From assembly GCF_000150955.2 (NCBI RefSeq), contig NC_011678.1:391518-455517 (forward strand): 64,000 nucleotides of DNA. Direction: 5' to 3'. The notes below the pieces were generated by a model that saw nothing but the letters and a program-made list of their open reading frames with translations, searched no databases and was not told where the DNA came from. Positions 10,032-20,578 of this stretch are shown here, piece by piece (within the stretch, counting starts at the first letter, position 1; each line of letters begins with the position of its first letter). A program made the position numbers and the translations under genes. The DNA is from Phaeodactylum tricornutum CCAP 1055/1. Lineage: Eukaryota > Bacillariophyta > Bacillariophyceae > Surirellales > Neidiaceae.

Positions 10032-13000
10032 ATGAATGATATGAACAGAAATTTCGAAGAAAGCGTGGGTACTTTTTACGATCCAGGCTCCATGTATGCC
10101 GCGGCTCCAATCGACTTTACATTATACTCCGGTTCCCAAGGGGTGGATCTGGGATACCGGCACTACCAGTCTTCTGCTTGTGATTCGAATTTTGGGGTAG
10201 AACCATTACCGTATGATGAATGGAACGGAAGCGACGCAGCAGCTGACACCGAAGCTGGCTGTTATTCTCCTCTGGGAGCGTTTAAACCGCAGATATACGG
10301 AGCCCCCGTGAGCGCGATTGCATATGACGGCACGTTCGAAGCAATGTACGTTGCCTCCGTAACTCAGTCGATGTCTAGTCGTTTCAACGGCCATCGAGCG
10401 TCGGTTCTAGCAATGCATCAAACGACAGATGGCTCTGTCTATTCGTCAGTCGCTGGGCATCCCGAAGGACCAGGCCACATCTTGAACAATATTTATGATT
10501 CGGTATACGGAATGACGCCATCAATGTCGACGGCGGGCTTGCCAGGATACCGCCATGTTCCAAAGCATGCGTTCAAGCCGCCATATGGGACAAACGACCC
10601 TATGTTACCAGGTGTTGGAAGCCGAGGGAACCATCACATCGGTATCAATTCTCTCGTACCCACAATGAATGGATATGTGGCGTCTGTGTCTCCTGCAGGT
10701 GTTCGTGTACATTCCCATGGCGGTTTGCAAGTAGCCGATTATCATGTGGAAGGAATGATTTGCGGCACTCAACATCCTAGCCACGATCCCAGTCTCGTTA
10801 CACATATGACAGTTGGAGGGCTGGCGATTCCTCGTGAGAAAGGTAGCCATACAAGCAATTATCAGATGCTCTGTCTCGATTTATGGCAAGGCTTGCGTGT
10901 CGTTTCATCTTATACCATCGCCCGGAATACGAAAAACGTGAGTTGTACTGCTATTGCTTGTAACAACAGCAAAGGATCGATCTTGGCAGGTTGTTCAGAC
11001 GGACACGTTCGTATGCTCGACGGACAACTACGAGAGGAGGCCCGTCTGAAAAGCCACTTTGGAGGAGTGGCAGACATTACGGTGTCGTCTGATGGAAACC
11101 TTCTGGCGACAGTTGGTTTTGGGTCTCGTGTCGCGAAGAGCACGAAAGGACAGCTTTACGGTTTCCCGGATCCAGCAGTTTTCATCTACGATATCCGATA
11201 TTTGGGGCGAGGAGGAATCCCGCACCCATTTGCAGGCCTGAATGGAGGTCCTAGGTATGTCACGTTTCTGCCAGAAGTGCAAGGCCTTCCGTCGAATCGA
11301 TTGTTGGTTGCAAGCGGGCAAGTCGGTGGTGGTTTGCAGATCATTGTTCCGTTTGAAGAGCCAAGCAACGCCGGTAGCAGTTTCATCCTACCACATTTGA
11401 ATATGAACGAATCAATCTCGTCTATGACTGTGGCAGACGATAAATTAGCGTTAGGCACTTCCCAAGGAAGTATTTTGCAGTATCGTATGGCAGGTTTTCA
11501 TCATTCTATTGACTCCCATGGTTTAAGAAGGGGTGCATTCGTGCCTTCCACTTTACACGCGAAAAGTATAAAGGAGCCGAATGACCTATTGCCTGAAGAA
11601 ACGAGGAAAACGAAGCAAGTCCTGAGTCTACCAAGTCTTGTGCCACCGCCGCCCGCAATTTCAGTGGATACATCTGTCTTACTGAAAGGTAGTCCAAACG
11701 CTCGATCCGGTGAGTCAGAACAGCTGAAAGCTTTATTTAGCATTTACACAATGGTTGCCGATCCGATTTTGTCTATGATTGGTGATTCCCGGGATGAAGC
11801 CGCAACTTCGTTTGGCCGACTGGCTTCGACCGCGACGATAGAGCAAAGCAAGTTGAAAGTTTCTTCAATTTTATTGGATAGAGCAAGCCACAACGTGGAC
11901 TTCCTCGAGACTATCCCTACGTCTGATTTAAAGCTGAATCTTTTTCACGATCATCGCTCCGACAACGTCAAAATTTCCCCGACAAGGAAAGCACTATTGT
12001 CCAATCCAAACAAATTTTTATATTCGAGCGTCCTCTTTACCACCGCCTACGAGGAGAGTTTGAACCGGAGTAAGATTACAGGGCGCAAACATCGCAAAGA
12101 AGAAAGTAGCAGGGACGAGAAAGAAAGTCTGATGCGAATTCCTCCCCGATATCAGTTGACGCTTCGCTCGTCTGGCAAGTTTGCGGCGTCATTCAATTAT
12201 GCGGAATTCAACCAGTCCGGAATTCTCCCTGGCTGGGACTATCCGCCAACTATGCCTAATGCATTCGTCCCGCCAGTATTGATGGTTTTATATTTTATCC
12301 CAGAAGTGCGCTCATCGGTGGCTCAGTTGCGATTGGAAAAGTTCACGTCTAAGCAACTGAGTCTATCCCCTGAGCTTGCCTTCTTGTTTCATCGCATCGA
12401 ACGTATTTCAGCCTTTGCTATGATATATCCCACGTATTCCGATACGACTTTACCAACACGCCTCGGAATTTGGGCACCACTGAACTTCTTATCGATCCTC
12501 CAGGAAATGCCGGAAGCTGAACAACTGCAGATTCTTGACGGGTCACCTGCTGCTGTCGACACTTTTCGTCGTCCTGAAGCCTTCTATCGCTTCTTGCTCT
12601 ATCAGCTTGATAAGGAAATGTGCCGGAAAACAGAGCCCAAGCTTCTTGATCCTTTAGTAGGAATCAGCTTTACGAGTGTCAATGAGTTTTTATCAGGAAC
12701 CGTTTCTCCCACGGCTTCATCGACTCGGTCACTGACGGTTGACCTATGTTATGATCCTTTTGTGGGTATGAACAAGAACGGAACTCGAAGTAGCGGGCCT
12801 GTCCGGTTCTCTACCGTCCTGCAGCATACTCTTTACCGCGAAACGAGACTGCGTGCGTGGAACCAAATATCTAAATCTTACGAAACTATTGTGCAAAGAA
12901 AGATGGCAACGTCGCTTCCGGCCATTCTATCGCTTTCTTCCGCATGTGCAGGGAGGGACGAGACCGAAGGCTTAGCTCTTTGGCGTGGCTCCAATAGCAG

Positions 13001-14378
13001 CAACGGGCACTGGCTCCCCGAAATGATCGAAATTGAGCTTGAAGAGAGCGGCAACGTTGTCGTCTGGGAACTCCTTGAAGACAAAAGCACGGGAAAAGAA
13101 GAGTGGATCGAATGCTCAGGTAGAAGTTCGAGCACACCTGCGCGGGCAAGTACCATCTTGGAGCGGAGAAAGACTCGAGGCACAAAGCGTCGCTATCGAT
13201 TAGATGCAGTTCTCGCAATTGTTCGCGATGATTTGGATAGTAGCTGCTCTGATGAAGTTGCGGGCTTGATAAGTAATGGTCAATATGGCCATCACGTCGT
13301 ATTCGCTAGGCTTGGAAAGGATCACCACAGAAGTCTCGCCTCACAGCAGCTTGGAACACTTCAACAAATGGATCACGATTGTGAAAAGAACGACATTTTC
13401 AGAGACACACTCGCCGCGTCGAGGTTCGACAAAAGAATTTACGAAAAGCGAGTAGAGCTTGCTGAAAAGATGGTAGAAACCCTGTCCATTGACTCATCAT
13501 CTGAAGATGTTTGGCTTTTGTTTAACGGGTATGTTGTATCAAAGACTAACATCAAAGATGCCAAGGCTTTTGATGTCAAGTATAAGGAGCCATCTCTTAT
13601 TGTATTTCGCGCCTTAGATTCCCCAATTTCATCAATAAATGTCACCGACATTTCCTTTGTGTCGCCTGATGTCCTTAGAACACATTCTATAACAAACGGA
13701 TCGCTTTCAAGGCATTCGCTTTCCCAAAATGTGGACATGTTGCCTGGAAAAGGAGAATTGATAGCGTTCGATGCCGAGTTTGTGTCCGTTCAGGACGAGG
13801 ACTACTCGTTGACAGAAAGCGGCTCCAAAGTCACTCTTCGTGAAACTCGGCATGCTCTTGCCAGAATCTCCGCTCTGTGTCGGGATGAAGCTGTGCTTTT
13901 CGATGATTATGTGCTTCCCATAGAACCGGTGGTGGATTACCTGTCGCGCTTCAGTGGCATTGTGGAAAACGATCTGCATCCGAAGCATAGCCCACATCAT
14001 TTGATAGGAACGCGGGCGGCCTACCTGAAATTGCGATGTCTGGTTGAGCGAGGATGCATATTCGTGGGCCACGGTTTGAGCGGGGATTTTTGGACAGCCA
14101 ATCTTGCTGTGCCTGAGAATCAAATCATTGACACAGTCGAGATATATCACAAGCCGGCGCACCGTTACGTCTCTTTGAGATTCTTGACCAATTTCGTTCT
14201 GAAACGCGACATGCAACAAGATGTGCATGACTCACTAGAAGATGCGAGAGCAGCAATGGAGCTATACCAAACGTCAATTGCGTTGAAGCAACAGGGAAAA
14301 TTTGATATGCTGCTCGACGATTTGTACGAGTACGGTCAAAAGGCCGACTGGAAGCTTGGAATAGAGCGCGGCAGGTAA
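10032..14378 (+). CDS. PAN2: PAN2 deadenylase catalytic subunit
   Basis: This single-exon gene encodes 1448 aa and starts at the first in-frame ATG. PAN2 is the exonuclease of the PAN2-PAN3 complex, which trims mRNA poly(A) tails in the cytoplasm. The N-terminal third has WD40-like strands, such as ILAGCSDGHVRML. The middle carries a ubiquitin-hydrolase-like (catalytically inactive in the family) region around PPRYQLTLRSSGKFAASFNY. The C-terminus, from about residue 1240, is a DEDDh exonuclease. Visible catalytic residues are Asp and Glu in FDAEFVSV, Asp in GHGLSGDFW, and His and Asp in VHDSLEDAR. Length is close to animal PAN2 (about 1200) plus low-complexity additions. The domain order and the exonuclease motifs make this a firm assignment. 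PAN3 is not in the window. Confidence 0.93.
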   Translation: MNDMNRNFEESVGTFYDPGSMYAAAPIDFTLYSGSQGVDLGYRHYQSSACDSNFGVEPLPYDEWNGSDAAADTEAGCYSPLGAFKPQIYGAPVSAIAYDGTFEAMYVASVTQSMSSRFNGHRASVLAMHQTTDGSVYSSVAGHPEGPGHILNNIYDSVYGMTPSMSTAGLPGYRHVPKHAFKPPYGTNDPMLPGVGSRGNHHIGINSLVPTMNGYVASVSPAGVRVHSHGGLQVADYHVEGMICGTQHPSHDPSLVTHMTVGGLAIPREKGSHTSNYQMLCLDLWQGLRVVSSYTIARNTKNVSCTAIACNNSKGSILAGCSDGHVRMLDGQLREEARLKSHFGGVADITVSSDGNLLATVGFGSRVAKSTKGQLYGFPDPAVFIYDIRYLGRGGIPHPFAGLNGGPRYVTFLPEVQGLPSNRLLVASGQVGGGLQIIVPFEEPSNAGSSFILPHLNMNESISSMTVADDKLALGTSQGSILQYRMAGFHHSIDSHGLRRGAFVPSTLHAKSIKEPNDLLPEETRKTKQVLSLPSLVPPPPAISVDTSVLLKGSPNARSGESEQLKALFSIYTMVADPILSMIGDSRDEAATSFGRLASTATIEQSKLKVSSILLDRASHNVDFLETIPTSDLKLNLFHDHRSDNVKISPTRKALLSNPNKFLYSSVLFTTAYEESLNRSKITGRKHRKEESSRDEKESLMRIPPRYQLTLRSSGKFAASFNYAEFNQSGILPGWDYPPTMPNAFVPPVLMVLYFIPEVRSSVAQLRLEKFTSKQLSLSPELAFLFHRIERISAFAMIYPTYSDTTLPTRLGIWAPLNFLSILQEMPEAEQLQILDGSPAAVDTFRRPEAFYRFLLYQLDKEMCRKTEPKLLDPLVGISFTSVNEFLSGTVSPTASSTRSLTVDLCYDPFVGMNKNGTRSSGPVRFSTVLQHTLYRETRLRAWNQISKSYETIVQRKMATSLPAILSLSSACAGRDETEGLALWRGSNSSNGHWLPEMIEIELEESGNVVVWELLEDKSTGKEEWIECSGRSSSTPARASTILERRKTRGTKRRYRLDAVLAIVRDDLDSSCSDEVAGLISNGQYGHHVVFARLGKDHHRSLASQQLGTLQQMDHDCEKNDIFRDTLAASRFDKRIYEKRVELAEKMVETLSIDSSSEDVWLLFNGYVVSKTNIKDAKAFDVKYKEPSLIVFRALDSPISSINVTDISFVSPDVLRTHSITNGSLSRHSLSQNVDMLPGKGELIAFDAEFVSVQDEDYSLTESGSKVTLRETRHALARISALCRDEAVLFDDYVLPIEPVVDYLSRFSGIVENDLHPKHSPHHLIGTRAAYLKLRCLVERGCIFVGHGLSGDFWTANLAVPENQIIDTVEIYHKPAHRYVSLRFLTNFVLKRDMQQDVHDSLEDARAAMELYQTSIALKQQGKFDMLLDDLYEYGQKADWKLGIERGR

Positions 14379-15061
14379 AAATGACATGTATGGTTCAACC
14401 AAATAATTCTGCAAAGCATAGTGCTTCTACATTCGTTTAGGTGACACACCGCTGCTACAGCCGAGACAAAACGAATGCTTTCCATTGATTAGCACAGCTA
14501 CTGCCTTCCGATGCCGGATGGAGGTGTCTTTGTCCTGTCACGCATTTGACACGGCTCGCTTTATTTTTGAAATGGCAAATAATGGTATCCTTTGCCTTCG
14601 GGAATATAATCTTAGAAAACTAGCTAACAGTAAGATGCGTTGGGGATGTTTTTTGGATGGCTCATAACAACGCGAGTCCAGGGTGTGCCCTTGGAAAACT
14701 CGATCCCAAGAATCAATACAAGGTTATATTGACAGTGAGGTCTCATTTGGCATCCAAAAATTCATGAGCTACCTAATTGTGGTGTCATTTTTCTTTTGAA
14801 GCACTGTATCCCTAGAGCTAGTGATGGATAGAAATCCGACCGAAGGACGAGTGTAATTTTAGCCTACGCGAAGTACATGCCAATTGATGACGTAATACGT
14901 TTGGTTGGAACGTGGGAAACGTGACTGAGGGCAAAAACGGAGCAAGTCCAGACGAGATCGGAACGGCCGACCATGAGCAACAATCAGCCGTGCAAGCTTC
15001 GTTCCGATAGGAACCAACTCTGAGCGTCAATCCAGACTCCTGGATTCATCTTTCTATCACC
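14379..15061. other. Spacer between PAN2 and bL9m
   Basis: The 683 nt hold the 3' flank of PAN2 and the 5' flank of the ribosomal protein gene. Only short frames without recognisable protein features occur. I see no RNA gene or repeat. Confidence 0.5.
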
Positions 15062-15823
15062 ATGTCTATTTTGCTAGCATTACGAACGTGTGTGGCTCCA
15101 CCAGTCACTGGTCTGCTGCTCCGGAAGCAAGCCACCCGATCGATGGGACACACGGTTCGAGTTATTGTAACGGACGACCTTCCACATGGCAAGGCCTACC
15201 AAGGTGACGTGATCCTCGTCAAGGCAGGCTACGCTCGGAACTATTTGATTCCCCAAAAGAAGGCCTTGTATGCAACGCGGCAAAATTTTGAGCGCCTCGA
15301 GATGAAAGATCCTGATCGGGAGTCTGTGGAAGAACGCCAAGCTCGTTTGCAAATGGAGACCTTGGCTACCGACGATGAAGACGTCAAGGCTGCCGATATT
15401 CTTCGGCACTACTTGCGCAACAAGGTGGTACGTATGAATCGAGTTGAATCTACCACCTTAAAGACGTCGCATTTGGCCTTACCAAACATTCTTGAACATT
15501 CGTAGCTCAAAATTAAGCGCAACGTTGACCCCGCTACCAATGTAGTTGCTCCAGGCATGGTGGACGCCAAGGCCGTCCGTAAAAAGCTTTCCAAGCAGCT
15601 CCGAATCGACTTGGAACTGCACGAAACAGTTCACTTGCAGAAGGAGCCCGTTCTCTCCCACACCGAGTTAACCGATGCCGAAGAACAGGCCATTATGGAA
15701 GGTCTCGGAGATCCGGAGGAAAAGTGCCAGACACAAATTCGTGCATTGGGTTTGTATCTAGCTCGCATCTCCCTGCGAGGTGGCTTCCAGATTCCGTTGA
15801 AAGTGGAAGTAGTAAAGCGCTAA
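15062..15823 (+). CDS. Mitochondrial-type ribosomal protein bL9
   Basis: There are two exons, 15062-15427 and 15506-15823, with a 78 nt intron (GTACGT...GTAG) that joins the frame at NKV/LKIK. The product is 227 aa. bL9 binds large-subunit rRNA and bridges L1-stalk-side regions of bacterial-type ribosomes. After a 27-residue N-terminus rich in Arg, Leu and Ala and poor in acids (a mitochondrial presequence), the bL9 N-domain appears: VRVIVTDDLPHGKAYQGDV, VKAGYARNYLIPQKKA. The C-terminal domain ends with IPLKVEV. No signal peptide with an ASAF-type motif is present, so mitochondria are favoured over plastid. The gene is convergent with homoserine kinase, with only 94 nt between the two stops. 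Confidence 0.9.
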
Positions 15824-15917
15824 AAATAAGAAAAGTGTGTTGACTGCTTGGATGTGTTTTGTGCGTTTTTCTAGAATTATCGATTTGTAGTGCTGGGTCG
15901 TATCGGAAATCCCTACA

Positions 15918-17396
15918 TTAAATGTTGTCACGGTACGTAATGCCTCCCGTACTAAACGGCGGGACAACCTTGACCACGCGCGCCCCTTCGTTCGAGACGT
16001 TGGTGACAACCACTTGACCCTGTACACCGAATTCTTTGGCCGCTTGTCGCATGGCCTTGGCGACGGCCAGATCTGACCGTTCCTTTTCACGTTGGGCAAA
16101 AATGTCGCCGCTGGCTCCGGCGGTAATAGCCATGACGGTGGGACCGGCCCCACTCAAGTACGCACAAGCAGCCCCGGCATTTTCCGCGGCTTCAATCATG
16201 GGATACAGGTACTTGTACAGTTTGCCGCCGCGCTGGGGCTGGTGGAGTCGATCTTCGACACCCCACTTCAAATTGTCCAAATTGCCTACACACAAGGCGT
16301 GGACTAGAAAGGCAACCCGGGATATGTTGTAGGCGGCGTCTTCTCGGCTGATGGTTGGCTGCAATACGCTACGGGCGTCGGAGGTTTTACCGATAAAGTC
16401 GGGAATGAACATGACGAGCTGTAAGCCGGCAGGACAGGGAACTCGCTCCGTCACCCACCGAGTACCATTGTGGATGCCCACCTGAATGCCACCGTAGATG
16501 ACGGGAGCAACGTTATCGGGATGTCCCTAACAGAAAAGCAACATAAGAGAGACGATGAGATACCAGCCGCAAAAAACGAAAAGATTCTCCTTGTAGTATC
16601 GGGTGCCGCCGACAAACGTGCACGTACCTCGATCCCTGCCGCAATTTGTAGCAAGGCCTCCGACCCCCAGCACGGCAATCGGTGACCGGCCAGAATGAGT
16701 CCGGCAATAATCCCGGCAACAATGGCGGCACTAGACGAACCGAGTCCACGTGCAAAGGGGACGCGGCTAAAGACGTGATATTTGAGAATTGGCAAGGGTT
16801 TGTTAGCGGCTTCAAACGCAGCCTTACAACCAATCACCATGTAATTCGTTTCGTCCTTGGGCATTTCGGTGGCTCCTTCGCCTTCGGCCGTAATTTCGAA
16901 CGTGTCGGCACGCTCCACCGTGACTTCAGACCACAAATCCACGGCCATGCCAATCGTATCGTCTGGCGGAATGAGAATGCTGCAGTCAGTTTCACTGCGG
17001 CAACACGATACACTATACACACACATTCACATTCCTACACACCAAGAAATAGTACTTACATCCCGGTCCCATATTGGCCGAAGTCGCAGGTACCCTTACC
17101 GTGACCGAGTCACGCGGCATGAAGTTGTCTTCTTCGACGGCGGCACGGGCGGTAATCTGTCGACGCATCCGTTCTTCGTGATTGTGCGGGAAGATCACGC
17201 TGTTGCTGCTGGACGCGTTGTTTTCGTAAATGAACGAAGTGCGTTTCTGATGCAGGGGAGGAAAGGAGGGTTCCTCGTCCTTCGGAGCAGAATATCGGGC
17301 TGGGGAGTACTTCAGGACGGCGACGGCCACACCAGCTCCGGCGATTGCCGCACCTACAGCCGTCCAGAGCAGTTTCGTGGACTCGTTGGAGGACAT
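15918..17396 (-). CDS. Homoserine kinase with N-terminal hydrophobic anchor
   Basis: Three exons are inferred: 17396-17060, 16962-16628 and 16526-15918. Introns of 97 and 101 nt have GT-AG ends and keep frame. The product is 426 aa. Homoserine kinase phosphorylates homoserine with ATP in threonine synthesis. GHMP-kinase motifs are present: RVPATSANMGPG followed after splicing by YDTIGMAVD; the ATP loop PFARGLGSSSAA; IEGHPDNVAPVIYGG; and motif 3 SGAGPTVMAI. The second splice is confirmed by the restored GIEGHPDNV. Residues 9-29 form a strongly hydrophobic helix, followed by a long hydrophilic linker before the enzyme domain at about residue 98. No diatom ASAF-type plastid motif is visible, so location is unclear. 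The gene is divergent from plastid RF3 with a 580 nt spacer. Confidence 0.9.
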
Positions 17397-17976
17397 GACC
17401 GTCGGGCGGTAAAGAGTTCCAAACGCAAACGGTAGTGCAGTCAGACTGGTATGCGTGTGTATGTCGGTCCTCGAAAAAACCCTGGCGTTCAGTGCTCGAG
17501 TGAGTCTCTACTGCCGAACACTACTAGACCACCGGCTACCTATCAATAAAGGTACAGACACAGTAAGGCACTGCGTCTCTACTAAAAAACCGCAACTGCT
17601 TTGCTATGGAACGGGCTGTAAAAATCGGTGAACTCGCGGACGAGAAAATGGAGGGAGGAAGCGGTTTCGGGTTGATTGAGAATCCTCTACCGGTCACGTG
17701 ATGTCGTTGGAGGACATACGGCGGGACGGACCTCGTATTTCTCCGTGAAAGATCGTCGCGGAGAAGCAACAGACAGACGTTCACAGTCAGTTCCATCATC
17801 CCTTTCTCCCCACCCAAGAAACCTAACATAGACGAAACGGGAGGGAATTAATCTGACATTCCTTGTATGTTGCTCTTTCTTTCTGTTCGTCCGTCGAGCC
17901 CATTCCCTTCGACAGTCCATTTTCTATTAAACGCCGTCTTGTCCGTTCCACTGTGTGGTCCACACTGAGGCCCACC
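17397..17976. promoter_or_regulatory. Divergent spacer, homoserine kinase / plastid RF3
   Basis: The 580 nt separate two divergent ATG codons and must contain both promoters. One copy of the recurrent octamer TCACAGTC lies at 17781-17788, about 190 nt upstream of the RF3 start. No other site is recognised. Confidence 0.4.
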
Positions 17977-20034
17977 ATGAGGACGTCTCCAAGCTCTGCT
18001 ACTACAATGCTTCTGGCTAGACAGAGACGAACAGCAGTGGCGCTTCTCGTGCTGTGTATTGGCTCGCAGTCGGCAACGGCCTTTTCCTCCGTTGCTTACC
18101 CGTCGAGCCACCGATCGCGTGGAGATGCGTTCCGATCTAGTCCTCTATCGATACAGGGACTGCGACAGAGTACCACCGCCACCGCCATCAGCGGTAGTAG
18201 TAGTACAGAGGATACCCCGCCCGTATCCACGAATTACCAAGCGCCGCAAATCGAAATTGATCGCCGTCGGAATTTAGCCATTATTAGTCATCCCGACTCC
18301 GGCAAAACTACCATGACGGAAAAGCTTTTGCTCTATGGCGGTGCCTTGCAGCAGGCTGGGGCCGTTCGTCAAAAGGCGGAACAGCGTGCGACCCAGTCCG
18401 ACTTTATGGAAATGGAGCAAGAGCGCGGCATTTCCATTTCCAGTACCGTCATGAATTTCGAGTACCAAGACTTCGGCATTCGACTCATGGATACTCCGGG
18501 ACATCAAGACTTTTCGGAAGACACGTACCGCGCACTCGCCGCGGCGGATAACGCGTAAGTACGGTTCGACGGGACGCACGTCTGTGGCGTGCTCTTGTTT
18601 CTTTGTTGCCTGTGGTACGCGGTGGACTCACGTCTTTCGTGCATGCTTGGAAAATGTTCACACCCGTGGGGTGTGCCGCTTTGGTATCTTTTTCTTGTCA
18701 CGTACAGCTTAATGTTACTGGATGCCGCCAAAGGATTGGAACCACAGACCCGCAAATTGTTCGAAGTCTGTCGGATGCGGCGATTGCCACTCTTTACCTT
18801 TTGCAACAAAATGGACCGACCGGCGCTCTCGCCGTACGAAATCATGGACCAAATTGAGGATGAATTTGGGTTGGAAACGCATCCCATTTTGTGGCCGATT
18901 GGTGACGGCGATCGCTTTAAAGGGGTTCTGGACCGGACCACCAACGTGGTGCACTTGTATCAAAAGGCAGAAAAACGAGGCGGCAAGGCGGGGGTACAAG
19001 AAGTACCGCTAGAGGATACCGTAACGTTAAAAGCTACTATTGACGACGAAGAACTTTTCCACAAGCTGTTGGAAGATGCCGAACTGTTGGAAGAATTAAT
19101 TAATCCGTTGGATATGGAACGAGTCATGAAAGGGGAACAAAGTCCGCTCTTTTTTGGATCGGCCATGACCAACTTTGGCGTCCAACTTTTCCTGGACAAG
19201 TTTTGTAGTATGGGAACCAAGCCTATGGGACGAATGGCGGACACGAAAAGTGAGAACGAGGAAGAGATGATCGGCCCGAATCACGAAGAATTCACCGGAT
19301 TTATTTTCAAAACGCAAGCCAACCTGGATCCCAAGCACCGTGATCGATTGGCCTACGTACGGGTGGTGTCGGGTAGATATGAAAAAGGAATGAAAGTATC
19401 ACATTCTCGCTCCAAGTCGGGTAAGAAGTACAATTTGGCCCAAGCACAGGCTCTATTCGGTTCGGATCGTAGCTCGATCGAAGTGGCCTATCCCGGCGAT
19501 GTAATTGGAATTAATAATCCTGGAAACTTTGCCATTGGCGACACACTGTTTACGGGGGGCGCCCGGGTCGCTTTTCCGGGCATTCCGTCGTTCTCTCCGG
19601 AGAAATTTGCCTACATTCGAAGTCCAAACCCGTCCGACTACAAGTCCTTCCGGAAAGGCATCGATCAACTACTTGACGAAGGGGCTGTGCAAGCCTTACG
19701 TCAACGAAACGACGATGGAGGTGGTCCCTTGATGCTAGCAGCTGTGGGTCAGCTCCAGTTCGAAGTTGTACAGGCACGACTCAAGAACGAATACAACGTG
19801 GAATCGATCATGGAGCCGTTAAACTACTCACTTGCTCGTTGGGTGGATGGTGGCTGGGAAGCCGTCGAGAAGGCAGACGCCGATGGCAAGCTCTTTGGGA
19901 TCATGATTTGTCAAGATCGTTGGGGAAGACCGGTGCTTCTCTTTCGCAATGATTGGAAGGCGGCGTCGGTAGCCGAGGAAGAAAAGTACCTAGACTTGAA
20001 ACCATGGTCTACACCGCCGATTATTGATGAGTGA
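17977..20034 (+). CDS. Plastid peptide chain release factor 3 (PrfC type GTPase)
   Basis: There are two exons, 17977-18554 and 18708-20034, with a 153 nt intron (GTAAGT...ACAG) that restores [16 protein letters not shown]. The product is 634 aa. RF3 is a bacterial-type translational GTPase that recycles RF1 or RF2 from ribosomes after termination. Residues 17-36 form a signal peptide ending in SATAF, the diatom plastid-import motif with Phe after the cleavage site, so the protein should be in the plastid. GTPase motifs are [10 protein letters not shown] (about 104-112), DTPGHQDF, and NKMD after the intron. RF3-type domain 2 ([20 protein letters not shown]) and the C-terminal [16 protein letters not shown] are clear. 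The ATG at 17977 has a good context; a second in-frame ATG at 18007 would also keep the signal peptide. Origin from the plastid endosymbiont is likely. Confidence 0.92.
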
Positions 20035-20578
20035 TAGATGTCGACTCCCTACAATCATATTTGAACTCGATAAATAGTTATCGTTTTCATTCAAAAAAAG
20101 AGGCGGTAAACAGCGTTTTCAACAGTCAAGAGACGTCGATTCGAAGCAGCTTCACATTTACATTAAAACCAATCGAAAATGTGAGAGATACGCTAATATT
20201 GGATTCCTTTAGCTGGAAAGGGTAAGGATCTCACTTCATCCTCAGGCTAAACATCTTAGTTTGACTATTTGAACAAGTATTATTAGTGTATCAAGAGACA
20301 ATGAGCACAGAGACTAGCGAAAGGCTAGTCCCCGAAGTTTCTGCTTCACAGTCAGTTAGCTGCGACTGTGAACCAAATGTGAACGGCTTTTAGCAAGAAA
20401 GCGTAGATACTTTTTTTGCCAAAGCAATTTCTCGTCACTTATTGTATTCGAAAACCACTGACTGATAGCAGCGTGGAAGCGTACGATACGAAAATTACAG
20501 AAACGTAATTGCACTACAAATTGGCATCAATTTTCCTTGCGACCTAAGCGGTAGCAGGCGTTAATCCCTCAGTAAACA
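20035..20578. other. Spacer with a TTCACAGTC inverted repeat
   Basis: The 544 nt between RF3 and the DUF218-like gene hold no supported gene. The one notable structure is the inverted repeat at 20345-20372, listed separately. Confidence 0.5.
20345..20372. repeat. Inverted repeat of TTCACAGTC
   Basis: TTCACAGTC at 20345-20353 is followed after 10 nt by its exact reverse complement GACTGTGAA at 20364-20372. The 9 bp arms could form a hairpin or a dyad protein-binding site. Each arm carries the TCACAGTC octamer that recurs in other spacers of this window. Confidence 0.85.

Noticed and set aside
13707-14228. Minus-strand frame of 173 codons
   Set aside because: It is antisense to the PAN2 exonuclease domain, whose catalytic residues are intact on the plus strand.
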